A stretch of DNA of 32,940 nucleotides from Calothrix sp. MO_167.B12 (GTDB lineage Bacteria > Cyanobacteriota > Cyanobacteriia > Cyanobacteriales > Nostocaceae): positions 1-32,940 of the forward strand of contig JASJCJ010000086.1 of NCBI GenBank assembly GCA_030066045.1, given 5' to 3'. The notes beneath the pieces were generated by a model. The model was not told the DNA's origin, searched no databases, and worked only from the letters and a program-made list of their open reading frames with translations. The position numbers and the translations under genes are program-made. Each line of letters begins with the position of its first letter. Positions within the stretch are counted from its first letter, which is position 1. This document shows, piece by piece, positions 1 to 8,546 of the stretch.

Positions 1-134
1 TCGGCATCCTGTGAAAAGCGATAGCGTAACCCAACGGAACCATTGCTATCGTTGGGTTTCATTCTATTGCTACGCAACGCTAACGCGAACAACCCAACCT
101 ACATGAAAACTCCAGATTTCAAGATGGATGGGGT

Positions 135-236
135 TTAACCAACCTTGGGGGTTGAATTCCCCTGCTTTTATAAGCAGTGCGTTTTGCATCGGGGTAAAAT
201 CCCCGTTGCAAGAGGTAATTCGCTCATTCTAAATTC
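135..236 (+). repeat. 102-bp structured repeat, copy A
   Basis: This element matches 28100-28201 on the same strand with the same length and about 12 substitutions. It folds as a run of short hairpins: GGGG/CCCC around TTGAATT, the perfect CTGCTT-TTAT-AAGCAG hairpin, and CGGGG-TAAAAT-CCCCG. Both copies end in ATTCTAAATTC. It could be a non-autonomous transposon end or a structured RNA of the kind carried by IS200/IS605 or IscB-type elements; no transposase or nuclease gene adjoins either copy. Confidence 0.7.
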
Positions 237-242
237 TTGTAA

Positions 243-345
243 TACCAATTCAAATAATGTTTGCGACACATAAATTAAATTACTCGTAGGGGTTTAGCAG
301 TGCTAAACCCCTACCCATCTGTCGCATTCTTTTTTTAAATTGGTA
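243..345 (+). mobile_element. 103-bp MITE, copy 1
   Basis: The element has perfect 8-bp terminal inverted repeats (TACCAATT at 243-250, AATTGGTA at 338-345) and is flanked on both sides by TAA (240-242 and 346-348), consistent with a 3-bp target duplication. A central palindrome joins GTAGGGG to CCCCTAC. The reverse complement of 15196-15298 is identical at 102 of 103 positions, so at least one copy moved recently. It encodes nothing and must depend on a transposase elsewhere. Confidence 0.88.
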
Positions 346-858
346 TAAGTATCTTGGCTCTCCCACACATTTTCTCATTTACCCGGAGGCAGGAGAGAAA
401 AGTTTACTACGCCTTCATTCTGGATTCTCAATTTGTCCTAAGTAGTGGACTGACACAGCTAAAGTAGTAAAATAGATTTTTTGGAAAAGCCTTAATTTAT
501 AAGGGATTGCGCGATTTTCCTATTGCACCATTTTAGTTGTGTCACGCCACTACTAGACTGACACGCCTAAAAATGTAGGTTGGGTTGAGCGATAGGAAAA
601 CCCAACAAAGCTTTACTGGTGTTGGTTTACTCTGCTCCAAGCCGCTGTTGCGTCTACATTCTTCAACCCAACCTACACCTATTGCACTATTTTAGCTGTG
701 TCAATCCCCTACGTATTGTTTCTTATCAGGTAGGCGTGAGGCTTCTTGCTGTTTCAGCTAAAAATATATTCAAATATAACAAGACTTATGTGTGCAACGA
801 AAATGGGAAGGAAATGAGCGATTGAGAATTACGGTGGGCAAGAAAGTAAACCCGTGGG

Positions 859-1650
859 TTAGCAAACAACTTTAATTTCAAACAAATAAGACCATAATTT
901 ACCTGTAACAAATATTCTATTCCTTTTAGAGTCATAGGCAATTCCGTTTAGAACAGCTTCCTGATTGAGATTTTGTTCAGATTTGTTTATCCCTGTAAGA
1001 TCAATCCAACCAAGAATTTGACCTGTTTTTGGAGATATTCTGGCAATACGTTCTTGACGCCATATATTTGCATAAATCTCACCATTTATATACTCAAGTT
1101 CGTTTAATTGCTCAATAGGTTGACTACCTTCTTGTACATATACAGTCTTAAGGACTTTAAATGTATTAGGATCTAAAAAGTACAAAGCGTTAGAGCCATC
1201 ACTCATAATTAAGTGATTATCATCATTGGTTAAACCCCAGCCTTGAGTAGGATACTTAAAACTTTTTATCCGCCTAAAAGACTGTAAATCATAAACAAAC
1301 CCTTGATTAGATTTCCAAGTTAGCTGAATTAATTTATCTTTCCAAATTGTTATTCCTTCGCCGAAATACTGAGACTCGAGCTTAGAAATCCGCAGAACCT
1401 TACCTGTTTCCAACGCAACTTCGCGTATCGATGAACTTCCATAAATACCTGTACCTTCATACAATGTTTGATTAAAATACACTAACCCCTGAGTAAATGC
1501 CTTTGAATCATGGGGATAACGATTAACCACTTGATAAGTGCACTGTGTCACAGATGAAGAAGGTACATCCTTCACAGTTGTAACAAAAGGAATACATGCA
1601 GAAGTAATCATCAAGATGAAAATACTGGTCAAAATACGCAAATTTATCAT
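859..1650 (-). CDS. Glutaminyl-peptide cyclotransferase, exported
   Basis: This 263-residue protein looks like a plant/bacterial-type glutaminyl-peptide cyclotransferase, a beta-propeller enzyme that turns N-terminal glutamine of peptides into pyroglutamate. Typical segments are HDSKAFTQGL (about 47-56), LYEGTG, WGLTNDD, LNELEYI and NQEAVLNGIAYD near the C-terminus. The N-terminus (MINLRILTSIFILMITSAC) is a hydrophobic export signal ending in a cysteine that may be lipidated, although the residues before the Cys are a weak lipobox. Length is normal for an exported member. It stands alone among repeats with no operon partner, and its physiological substrate cannot be read from the sequence. 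Confidence 0.87.
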   Translation of the reverse strand: MINLRILTSIFILMITSACIPFVTTVKDVPSSSVTQCTYQVVNRYPHDSKAFTQGLVYFNQTLYEGTGIYGSSSIREVALETGKVLRISKLESQYFGEGITIWKDKLIQLTWKSNQGFVYDLQSFRRIKSFKYPTQGWGLTNDDNHLIMSDGSNALYFLDPNTFKVLKTVYVQEGSQPIEQLNELEYINGEIYANIWRQERIARISPKTGQILGWIDLTGINKSEQNLNQEAVLNGIAYDSKRNRIFVTGKLWSYLFEIKVVC

Positions 1651-1828
1651 ATGTCTTAGTTCAGAATATTTTCAAAAATATGGTTCTACCGTTCCTTTTA
1701 TGATTTTCAAACATTAAAATTAACCTATTCAATGGTTGTATCTCTTACTGAGAATATTGTTGCAATTTTAATGTCGCAATCAAATCAAATTTCAATATCT
1801 TAGTAAGAAAACTATTGTCATTTATAGA

Positions 1829-1989
1829 ACTTACGCAACTGGCATATTTTTTCTGTGGGGGAGGCAAAATGCGGTATAGATTTTCTAGGGTGCATTATTG
1901 CCGTTGCGTGACATTGCGAGAATATTTGAACGTAGCAATCAGACTTGTAACATCACGCACCAATGACCGATTGTGACAATTGTGTAAGT
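1829..1989. repeat. MITE-like element with ACTTACGCAA ends
   Basis: The ends are imperfect inverted repeats (ACTTACGCAA at 1829-1838, TTGTGTAAGT at 1980-1989). The right end (about 1947-1989) recurs, inverted, at 13551-13593 with about three differences in 43 bases, so this is a dispersed family. It has no coding capacity. Confidence 0.6.
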
Positions 1990-2272
1990 CCTGATTTATT
2001 GGTGGTAGAACTAAAATATTACCTTAAAACTATATCTGTGGGATACAGCTAGTTTCACATCTTGCACCACAAGATTATTGAGAAAATTAGAGCCTGAAAA
2101 CCTTGATTTAGGGTAGGGTGGGCACTGCCCACCTTACTCTTCTTGAGAAGGTGCAAGATATGTGTAGTACAAATCGGCGAAAATAAACATACCATTTATC
2201 AAAGTTCAAAGCCAGAGAACACAATAATTTTGAATGCGTCACTTTTGAATTCCGTTTAGTGGTACTAAGCTG

Positions 2273-2545
2273 TTAAGCGTCTAAATTGTATACATAAAGC
2301 GGGCAGGATGCCCGCACTACAATAACCATGCTGTATAAGCAAAAAAATAAGGGGAAGATTAATTTCTCTTCCCCCTGCCTTCTTTTTTGATTGTTCTGAG
2401 ATTGGTTGTCTAGCTTGTCCTTGCCTTTGAGCTTTTGTCTGAGCATTTGTTGCTGCTTTTTCAGTTGTCGCTTCCTGGCGGAACCACCCTTACCCTTGTT
2501 ATTTCTCCCTTGTTTACGGGGAGACTCCCATCTTTTTAGTCGCAT
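2273..2545 (-). CDS. Uncertain small basic protein
   Basis: This 90-codon reading frame starts MRLKRWESPRKQGRNN and is strikingly rich in Lys, Arg and Gln up to about residue 60. After that it runs through a transcription terminator hairpin (2341-2374) and a palindromic repeat (GCGGGCAGGATGCCCGC), so its C-terminus is probably not meaningful. No ribosome binding site is evident before the ATG and I recognise no family. It could be a small nucleic-acid-binding protein, a transposase fragment, or simply the template of a terminated small RNA. Treat it as a doubtful gene. Confidence 0.25.
   Translation of the reverse strand: MRLKRWESPRKQGRNNKGKGGSARKRQLKKQQQMLRQKLKGKDKLDNQSQNNQKRRQGEEKLIFPLFFCLYSMVIVVRASCPLYVYNLDA
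2341..2374 (-). terminator. Intrinsic terminator
   Basis: Read on the minus strand, GGGGAAGA/TCTTCCCC forms a perfect 8-bp stem (2367-2374 with 2351-2358) around an 8-nt loop and is followed by TTATTTTTTT (2350-2341). It would end a leftward transcript from around 2545, which supports some transcribed unit there even if the reading frame is not a real gene. Confidence 0.7.
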
Positions 2546-2941
2546 GGTAATACTGTGTTCACTAATCTTGTACTATACATTGTATTATCTTGTAACCTAG
2601 GTTGTCAACTCCCTTGGGAGAGGGAACAGGCAACAGGCAACAGGCAACAGTATCGATTGTAGGTTGGGTTGAGGAAGGTAGACGTGCAGCGGCTTGCCGA
2701 AGGCTAGGGTAGAGTAACCCAACATTTTCCGTACACCCAGTTGGTTTACCCTGCGGGAAGTCCCTTCGGATCTACACTACGTTTTACCCAACCTACTGGT
2801 CTTTTTCATTAATTTTGATAGTTTACTGTAGTGTGGCCGGAAAGCCCACTTTGTGGAAACAGGAAGCGAGACGCTCCCACTACATTTTTTGCCCTTCAGA
2901 ACTTATGGGACAAACCACTACGTTATAGGTAATCTTCGCAA

Positions 2942-2976
2942 GTAATAAGTAATAAGTAATAAGTAATAAGTAATAA
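2942..2976. repeat. Heptanucleotide tandem repeat GTAATAA x5
   Basis: Five perfect copies of the 7-bp unit GTAATAA. Short 7-bp repeats of this kind are characteristic of heterocystous cyanobacterial genomes. The inverse unit TTATTAC occurs three times at 12583-12603. Confidence 0.85.
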
Positions 2977-3203
2977 ATTTACTGTTCATAGGTTTGGTGC
3001 ATTTAACAATGTCCTAACATATGTACGTAGTTCTATATGGGGTGAAAATTAACATATCGTGTGAAAAATTTACATTCTATTTTTTTTGAGAAATATTATT
3101 GATTAATTACAGTAATTGATGCTATTAGTTGAGAATAGCTAATTGTTGCGAAAAGTTCCTTTTAATTATGGTGGAGTTTCAAAAGGTGAGAACCGCGTCT
3201 TTG

Positions 3204-4196
3204 ATGAAAATATCAGCAGGAGCGTTGGCTTTTATTATCAGTGTGGGGATGGGTTTGGCAAGTAGTGCCCAAGCTAAAACATTGACTATCTATTCAGGTA
3301 GGAATAAAAAGCTGATTGGACCCTTGATTGAAAAAGCGAAGAAGGATTTAGGCTTAGATATTCAGGTGCGTTATGGTGGTACATCTGAACTAGCGATCGC
3401 TCTTTTGGAGGAAGGTAGAAGAAGTCCCGCTGATTTGTTTTTTGCTCAAGATGCAGGAGCTTTGGGAGCAGTGCAGCAAAAGCAACTCACTCTCAAAATT
3501 CCATCACAATTGTTAAATCAGGTTGATGCCCGTTTCCGTTCTCCCCAGGGTCATTGGTTAGGTATTTCCGGAAGGGCGCGGACAATTGATTACAATACCA
3601 AATTAGTCCAGAAAAACCAGTTACCATCATCAATTTGGGACTTAACTAAACCCCAATGGAAAGGTAAAGTAGGTTGGGCACCTACCAATGGCTCATTTCA
3701 ATCCTTTGTGACAGCAATGCGGGTGTTGGAAGGGGAGCAAAAAACCTTACAATGGCTGCGGGCGATGAAAGCCAATGGAGTCAAGGTTTATCCCAAGAAT
3801 ACGCCCATTGTCGAGGCTTTGGGAAGGGGAGAGATTCATTTGGGACTAGTAAATCACTATTATTCAGAACGCTTCAAAAAAGATAATCCCAATTTTCCCG
3901 TAGCACACCACTATACCCGTAAAGATGCAGGTGCTATGATAAATGTGGCAGGGGTGGCAATGATGAAAACCACCGATCAAAGAAAAGATGTGGAAGCATT
4001 GATTAGTTATCTGCTCAAACCAGTATCCCAAAATTACTTTGCCCAAACAACTTACGAGTATCCCTTGGTACCAGGAATCAGCGCATCTGCCAAGCAGATA
4101 CCATTGAAAGAACTGAACCCACCGAAAATTAACCTCAGTAATTTATCTGATTTGGGAAAAACCCTGGAATTACTACAACAAGCAGGAGCATTGTAG
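3204..4196 (+). CDS. futA: Iron(III) ABC transporter, periplasmic binding protein
   Basis: This is the periplasmic ferric-iron-binding component of an FbpA/FutA-type ABC transporter. The mature protein opens with LTIYSGRNKKLI, the standard start of this family, and NHYYSERF (about 150 residues before the C-terminus) carries the paired tyrosines that bind Fe(III) in FbpA. The ATG at 3204 gives a clean signal peptide (MKISAGALAFIIS to SSAQA-KT); a TTG at 3129 and an ATG at 3168 are alternative starts that would lengthen the N-region. The permease gene begins 3 nt after the stop and the ATPase gene follows it. Iron control through Fur is expected for this family, but I could not identify a convincing Fur box upstream. 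Confidence 0.9.
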   Translation: MKISAGALAFIISVGMGLASSAQAKTLTIYSGRNKKLIGPLIEKAKKDLGLDIQVRYGGTSELAIALLEEGRRSPADLFFAQDAGALGAVQQKQLTLKIPSQLLNQVDARFRSPQGHWLGISGRARTIDYNTKLVQKNQLPSSIWDLTKPQWKGKVGWAPTNGSFQSFVTAMRVLEGEQKTLQWLRAMKANGVKVYPKNTPIVEALGRGEIHLGLVNHYYSERFKKDNPNFPVAHHYTRKDAGAMINVAGVAMMKTTDQRKDVEALISYLLKPVSQNYFAQTTYEYPLVPGISASAKQIPLKELNPPKINLSNLSDLGKTLELLQQAGAL

Positions 4197-4199
4197 GAA

Positions 4200-5783
4200 T
4201 TGAAAGCGGTTCGTCCTCCATTGTTTCTCATCCTCGCAGGGGCAGTAGTAGCCATTGCCATTGCCCTGCCATTGGTATATTTAGTTATTCGTACCGCAGG
4301 TATGGGCCATGAGGATTTGTGGGGATTAATTTCTAGTTCCCGCAATCTCTCAATTTTGGCTAATAGTGCAGTGATGGCGGTACTAGTAACTGTGTTCTCT
4401 ACCCTGATTGCCGTTCCCTTAGCATTTTTAACTGTACGCACAGATTTACCCGCACGGCGGTTTTGGTTAATAGTCACCACATTACCCTTGGCAGTCCCTA
4501 GCTATGTGGGCAGCTTTACCTTGATTGCTACTTTAGCACCGAGGGGTAGTTTTTTGCAGATATTACTAGCACCCTTGGGAGTGGAGGAGTTACCATCTAT
4601 TTATGGTTTACCGGGGGCTGTGTTAGCAATTACCTTGTTTACCTATCCCTATATGTTGCTGAGTATCCGTTCTGGGTTACAAGGTATCGATCCCTCCTTG
4701 GAAGAAGCTGCTAGGAGTTTGGGTTACAACAGACGAGCAACCTTTTTTAAGGTTATTTTACCCCAGTTAAAGCCCTCAGCGATCGCCGGGGGTTTATTAG
4801 TGGCTTTATACTCCCTCCGGGATTTTGGTACACCCTCCCTCATGCGGTTTGATGCTTTTACTAGGGCCATTTTTATTCAATACAAAGCTAGTTTTAATCG
4901 TAATTCAGCTGCGGCATTGTCTTTAATGCTAGTTACCCTAGTATTAGTAATTTTATGGCTAGAGTACCGCGTGCGATCGAAAGCTGCATATTATAGTCGG
5001 GGTTCTGCATCTCTGCGCCCTATACCAGTGATGAAGTTGGGCAGGTGGAAGTGGTTGGCTTTTGGTTTTTGTTTGCTCATTGCCAGTTTCAGCGTCTTTC
5101 TACCCGTTGGCATCACTCTATTTTGGTTGATAAGGGGCTTAAGTACCGGCTATTCTTTCCCCAATTTATTGCCAATAATCCTCAATTCCCTGGGAGTAGC
5201 AACATTAGCAGCCATAGTCGCCACGGTATTTGCCTTACCAATTGCTATCCTGGCAGTCCGATTTCCCAGTAAAATCACTGCCATAATTGAGCGTTGTTCC
5301 TACATTGGTTTTGGAGTACCGGGAATTGTAGTTGCCTTATCTTTGGTCTTTTTTGGGGCGAATTACTTGCCAATACTGTATCAAACATTGCCCATGCTCA
5401 TTTTTGCATATTTGGTTTTATTTTTGCCTCAAACTCTCGGTAATATCCGTAGTTCTCTTTTACAAGTAAACCCCCAACTAGAAGAATCAGCCCGTAGTTT
5501 AGGCAGATCCCCCTGGCAAACCCTCAAAGAAGTTACCCTACCCTTAGTTAGACCAGGGATTTTAAGTGGCGCGGTACTTGTATTTCTCACCAGTATTAAA
5601 GAACTACCCGCTACCATGCTCTTATCTCCCATTGGTTTTAGCACTTTAGCAGTGGAAATTTGGCAAGCCACAGAAAATGTAGACTTTGCCGACGCAGCAG
5701 CAGGTTCCCTGACAATGCTCTTGGTTTCGATGGGTTCAACATTGCTCATTCTTTCCCAAGAAAAAGTTCAAAATAAAACATAA
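4200..5783 (+). CDS. futB: Iron(III) ABC transporter, fused permease
   Basis: A 527-residue inner-membrane permease with two fused transmembrane halves. Each half has an EAA loop that contacts the ATPase: EEAARSLGYNRRATFFKVILP in the first half and EESARSLGRSPWQTLKEVTLP in the second. About a dozen hydrophobic segments are visible, which matches FbpB/FutB (roughly 500-550 residues). The chosen start is TTG at 4200, only 3 nt behind the binding-protein stop, with AGGAG at about 4185 as a possible ribosome site; translation is probably coupled. The ATPase gene follows after 30 nt. Together the three genes form a complete importer for iron from the periplasm. Confidence 0.92.
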   Translation: MKAVRPPLFLILAGAVVAIAIALPLVYLVIRTAGMGHEDLWGLISSSRNLSILANSAVMAVLVTVFSTLIAVPLAFLTVRTDLPARRFWLIVTTLPLAVPSYVGSFTLIATLAPRGSFLQILLAPLGVEELPSIYGLPGAVLAITLFTYPYMLLSIRSGLQGIDPSLEEAARSLGYNRRATFFKVILPQLKPSAIAGGLLVALYSLRDFGTPSLMRFDAFTRAIFIQYKASFNRNSAAALSLMLVTLVLVILWLEYRVRSKAAYYSRGSASLRPIPVMKLGRWKWLAFGFCLLIASFSVFLPVGITLFWLIRGLSTGYSFPNLLPIILNSLGVATLAAIVATVFALPIAILAVRFPSKITAIIERCSYIGFGVPGIVVALSLVFFGANYLPILYQTLPMLIFAYLVLFLPQTLGNIRSSLLQVNPQLEESARSLGRSPWQTLKEVTLPLVRPGILSGAVLVFLTSIKELPATMLLSPIGFSTLAVEIWQATENVDFADAAAGSLTMLLVSMGSTLLILSQEKVQNKT

Positions 5784-5813
5784 ATAACTAGATTTTTTAT
5801 ACATAATTTAACT

Positions 5814-6878
5814 ATGAAATCAGTCATTTTAAACTTACAAAACATCACCAAGCAGTTTGCGGATGATTCCTTACCCGCAGTTAATAACGTCTGCTTGCAA
5901 TTACACACCGGGGACATCCTGGGATTGCTTGGACCATCTGGTTGTGGTAAAACCACCCTATTGAGAATGATTGCTGGTTTTGAACAACCACAAACAGGAA
6001 CCATAGAAATTGCAGGGCAATTAGTTTATTCACCCTCCCTTGCTATTCCCCCAGAACAGCGCGATATTGGTATTGTCTTCCAGGATTATGCCTTGTTCCC
6101 CCATTTGACAGTGGCAGCTAACGTAGCTTTTGGGTTAAAAAAGCAACCTAGAGATATAGTAGAAAAACGGGTGTCTGAAGTTCTGGCTTTAGTGCAGTTG
6201 CAAGGTTTAGAAAAACGTTACCCCTACGAACTTTCAGGGGGACAACAACAACGGGTTGCCCTAGCGCGGGCTTTAGCTCCCCAACCCAAGTTAATGTTGT
6301 TGGATGAGCCTTTGAGTAACCTGGATATCCAAGTGCGGTTACAACTGCGGGAAGAAATCCGAGATATTCTCAAAGCAGCGGGGACTTCGGCAATTTTTGT
6401 TACCCATGATCAAGAAGAGGCTTTAGTCATGTCTGATATTGTGGGAGTGATGCGCCAAGGGAATCTAGAACAATTGGGTACCCCAGAAGAAATTTACACC
6501 CATCCCGCATCCCGTTTTGTGGCAGAATTTGTTACCCAAGCCAATTTTTTACCTGCCCAACTTCAAGGTAGTATGTGGTCAACAGAAGTTGGTTGTTTTG
6601 AATTCGCAGAAAATACTATGCCTATGAACTCTGACAACCATCACATTTGTGAATTGATGATTCGCCAAGAGGATGTGATTTTACAACCTGCCACCGATGC
6701 CCCGTTATTCATTCGCACCCGACGTTTCTTAGGGCGAGAATATCAATATTGTTTGCAAACCCCCTCCGGCAAAGAATTGCACGCCCGGACAATGTTGGAT
6801 ACTATGTTACCTGTGGGTACAAGGGTTAATCTAGCGATCGCAGGTGGTAAATTGAGAGTTTTTCCTCAGAAGACATAG
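5814..6878 (+). CDS. futC: Iron(III) ABC transporter, ATP-binding subunit
   Basis: A 354-residue ABC ATPase that powers the iron importer encoded just upstream. All nucleotide-binding motifs are intact: Walker A GPSGCGKTT (about 40-48), Q-loop in VFQDYALFPHL, signature LSGGQQQR, Walker B LMLLDEP and H-loop VTHDQEEA. The last ~110 residues are the TOBE-like regulatory domain usual in FbpC/PotA-type ATPases. The start ATG at 5814 follows the permease by 30 nt. No terminator hairpin was seen in the 263 nt before the next gene. Transport of another ion cannot be ruled out from the ATPase alone, but the binding protein has the iron ligands. Confidence 0.9.
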   Translation: MKSVILNLQNITKQFADDSLPAVNNVCLQLHTGDILGLLGPSGCGKTTLLRMIAGFEQPQTGTIEIAGQLVYSPSLAIPPEQRDIGIVFQDYALFPHLTVAANVAFGLKKQPRDIVEKRVSEVLALVQLQGLEKRYPYELSGGQQQRVALARALAPQPKLMLLDEPLSNLDIQVRLQLREEIRDILKAAGTSAIFVTHDQEEALVMSDIVGVMRQGNLEQLGTPEEIYTHPASRFVAEFVTQANFLPAQLQGSMWSTEVGCFEFAENTMPMNSDNHHICELMIRQEDVILQPATDAPLFIRTRRFLGREYQYCLQTPSGKELHARTMLDTMLPVGTRVNLAIAGGKLRVFPQKT

Positions 6879-7141
6879 TGGCTCTTGTCATACTTCTAGC
6901 CCATAGAATCATTAGGACTCTGGAATACTGGTATAGATCCCTCATTTGATATCTCCAGAAAATTAGCAACAGCATATGGTGGTAAAATATTTGAGTCCAG
7001 AACCCTAGTTACATCAAAATATCAAGTAAAGTTCAGAGCCAACTTCACTTAAACACAAGATTACGTGGAGATTGGTTTAGTTTCCCAAGCAAAAAGAACA
7101 CTCAACTTGTCTCTTCTGCGTAAACATAAACTCAAAAAAAT

Positions 7142-8101
7142 ATGCCATTTAGTATCGATTCAGCTAGGAATATTTTTCCCAACACTTTAGCTGCTGATGC
7201 TGTACCTGCAACCATCGCTAGGTTCAGCCAACTCAGTGCTGAAGATCAACTAGCATTAATCTGGTTCGCCTACTTAGAAATGGGCAAAACAATTACAGTT
7301 GCCGCTCCCGGAGCAGCTAGTATGCAGTTTGCCGAAAGAACTCTCAAAGAAATGTGCGACATGACTCCCTTAGAGCAAAGTCAGGTCATGTGTGACTTAG
7401 CCAACCGCACTGATACGCCAATTGGTCGCACCTACGCCACTTGGACAGCGAACATCAAGCTCGGTTTTTGGTATGAATTAGGAAAATTGATGGAGCAGGG
7501 GAAAATAGCACCGATTCCTGAAGGTTACAAGCTTTCAGCGAATGCCAATGCGGTTCTCGTGACCATCATCGGCTTAGAACCTGGTCAGCAAATCACCGTT
7601 CTCCGCAATGCAGTTGTGGATATGGGTTACGACCCCAACAAAATAAGCGGCTTCAAAAAAATTAGCGCACCGGTTGTTCCACCTAAAGACATCTCACTAC
7701 GAACTCAAGTTAAGATCGAAGGCGTAGACAATCCGACAATTCTCAGCTACATGAATAACTTGAATGCCAATGATTTTGAGGCATTAATCGAGTTATTTAC
7801 CCCGGATGGAGCTTTACAGCCTCCATTTCGCCGCCCCATTGTTGGTAGAGACGAGGTTTTAAAATTTTTCCGCGAAGAATGTCAGAATCTCAAATTGATT
7901 CCCGAACGGGGAGTTGCCGAACCAACAGATGATGGTTTTACCCAAATTAAAGTCACGGGTAAGTGTCAAACACCGTGGTTTGGGGGTAACGTCGGCATGA
8001 ATATTGCTTGGCGATTCTTACTCGATCCTCAAGGTAAGATTTTCTTCGTGGCTATAGATTTGCTTGCATCTCCTAAAGAGCTATTAAACCTAGCTCGTTA
8101 G
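7142..8101 (+). CDS. ocp: Orange carotenoid protein (OCP1 type)
   Basis: A water-soluble photoreceptor that binds one ketocarotenoid and, once activated by strong blue-green light, attaches to the phycobilisome and dissipates excitation as heat. The 319 residues cover the all-helical N-terminal carotenoid domain (about 1-165), a linker (about 166-195) and the NTF2-like C-terminal domain (about 196-319). The sequence follows cyanobacterial OCP1 closely, e.g. MPFSIDSARNIFPNTLAADA, ITVLRNAVVDMG with the interdomain-bridge Arg, FFREECQNLKLIPERG with its Glu partner, and QTPWFGGNVGMNIAWRF with the carotenoid-binding Trp. A full-length OCP1 with an FRP gene 109 nt downstream indicates the FRP-regulated clade rather than OCP2 or OCPX. 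Confidence 0.98.
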   Translation: MPFSIDSARNIFPNTLAADAVPATIARFSQLSAEDQLALIWFAYLEMGKTITVAAPGAASMQFAERTLKEMCDMTPLEQSQVMCDLANRTDTPIGRTYATWTANIKLGFWYELGKLMEQGKIAPIPEGYKLSANANAVLVTIIGLEPGQQITVLRNAVVDMGYDPNKISGFKKISAPVVPPKDISLRTQVKIEGVDNPTILSYMNNLNANDFEALIELFTPDGALQPPFRRPIVGRDEVLKFFREECQNLKLIPERGVAEPTDDGFTQIKVTGKCQTPWFGGNVGMNIAWRFLLDPQGKIFFVAIDLLASPKELLNLAR

Positions 8102-8172
8102 TTCAAGCAAGCCCCAAAATTAATACTCCAGTAAGAGCAGACTAAAATAATTCAAAACCGTAATTAAAATAC

Positions 8173-8200
8173 ACGCGCTCTATTCTCAAGGGCGTTTTTT
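8173..8200 (+). terminator. Possible weak terminator/attenuator between ocp and frp
   Basis: ACGC (8173-8176) can pair with GCGT (8192-8195), extended by two more pairs after a mismatch, and runs into TTTTTT (8195-8200). The stem is short and imperfect. If functional it would let most transcripts end after ocp and give less FRP than OCP. Confidence 0.3.
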
Positions 8201-8210
8201 ATTCACTTCC

Positions 8211-8546
8211 ATGCTCGATATGCAACAGAAAGCTCCGCAGTGGTCAGAAACTGAACAAAAAATAGCTCGTGAAGCATTAAATAAAGCTTATACCAGAGAA
8301 ACTGAAGCCCTGATAGCTGAGATTAGCCAAAAAACCAGCCAAATAACTGAAATAAATGATATTTGGACTTTAAACGACTATTTAAATGCCAGAAGATACG
8401 ATATAGATGGTAAGTACGACTACAGAGACTCTACGCCAGTTTTCGTTCTTGCCAAGTTAATCAAAGAAGGATGGTTATCTAGCGATGAATTAGCAGGTTT
8501 AACTCCTGATAAAAGAGCTAAAGTGGCTGCCCTGGCAAGAATGTAA
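8211..8546 (+). CDS. frp: Fluorescence recovery protein
   Basis: This 111-residue helical protein binds the C-terminal domain of active (red) OCP, detaches it from the phycobilisome and speeds its return to the orange state. The conserved region INDIWTLNDYLNARRYDIDGKYDYRDS (split by eye from residues about 48-74) contains the Trp, Asp and Arg residues shown to matter in the family, and the C-terminus ends in the usual KVAALARM. Length is normal. The stop codon overlaps the next start in TAATG, so it is translationally coupled to the ketolase gene. Confidence 0.95.
   Translation: MLDMQQKAPQWSETEQKIAREALNKAYTRETEALIAEISQKTSQITEINDIWTLNDYLNARRYDIDGKYDYRDSTPVFVLAKLIKEGWLSSDELAGLTPDKRAKVAALARM

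Larger units (their letters stand above)
1..858. other. Gene-free region with dispersed repeats
   Basis: No convincing gene is visible; the short reading frame at 619-825 has no start signal or recognisable content. The stretch holds scraps of the GTAGGTTGGGTT/AACCCAACCTAC repeat family (about 44-102, 572-607 and 660-680), a 102-bp hairpin-rich element (135-236) and a complete 103-bp MITE (243-345). Confidence 0.7.
1651..3128. other. Repeat-rich spacer
   Basis: The stretch holds a 161-bp inverted-repeat element (1829-1989), a GGTGGGCACTGCCCACC palindrome (about 2116-2132) followed by a sequence also found at 15301-15335, one doubtful small basic reading frame with a good terminator (2273-2545), 7-bp tandem repeats (about 2623-2650 and 2942-2976), and a long GGTTGGGTT/AACCCAACC inverted repeat (about 2658-2795). 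The last 150 bases are AT-rich and should contain the promoter of the iron-transport operon. Confidence 0.65.

Noticed and set aside
619-825. Open frame of 68 codons
   Set aside because: Crosses the GGTTGGGTT repeat and has no ribosome site or recognisable content.
3090-3128. Possible Fur box before the iron transporter
   Set aside because: GAGAAATATTATTGATTAAT is AT-rich but matches the Fur consensus too poorly to call.
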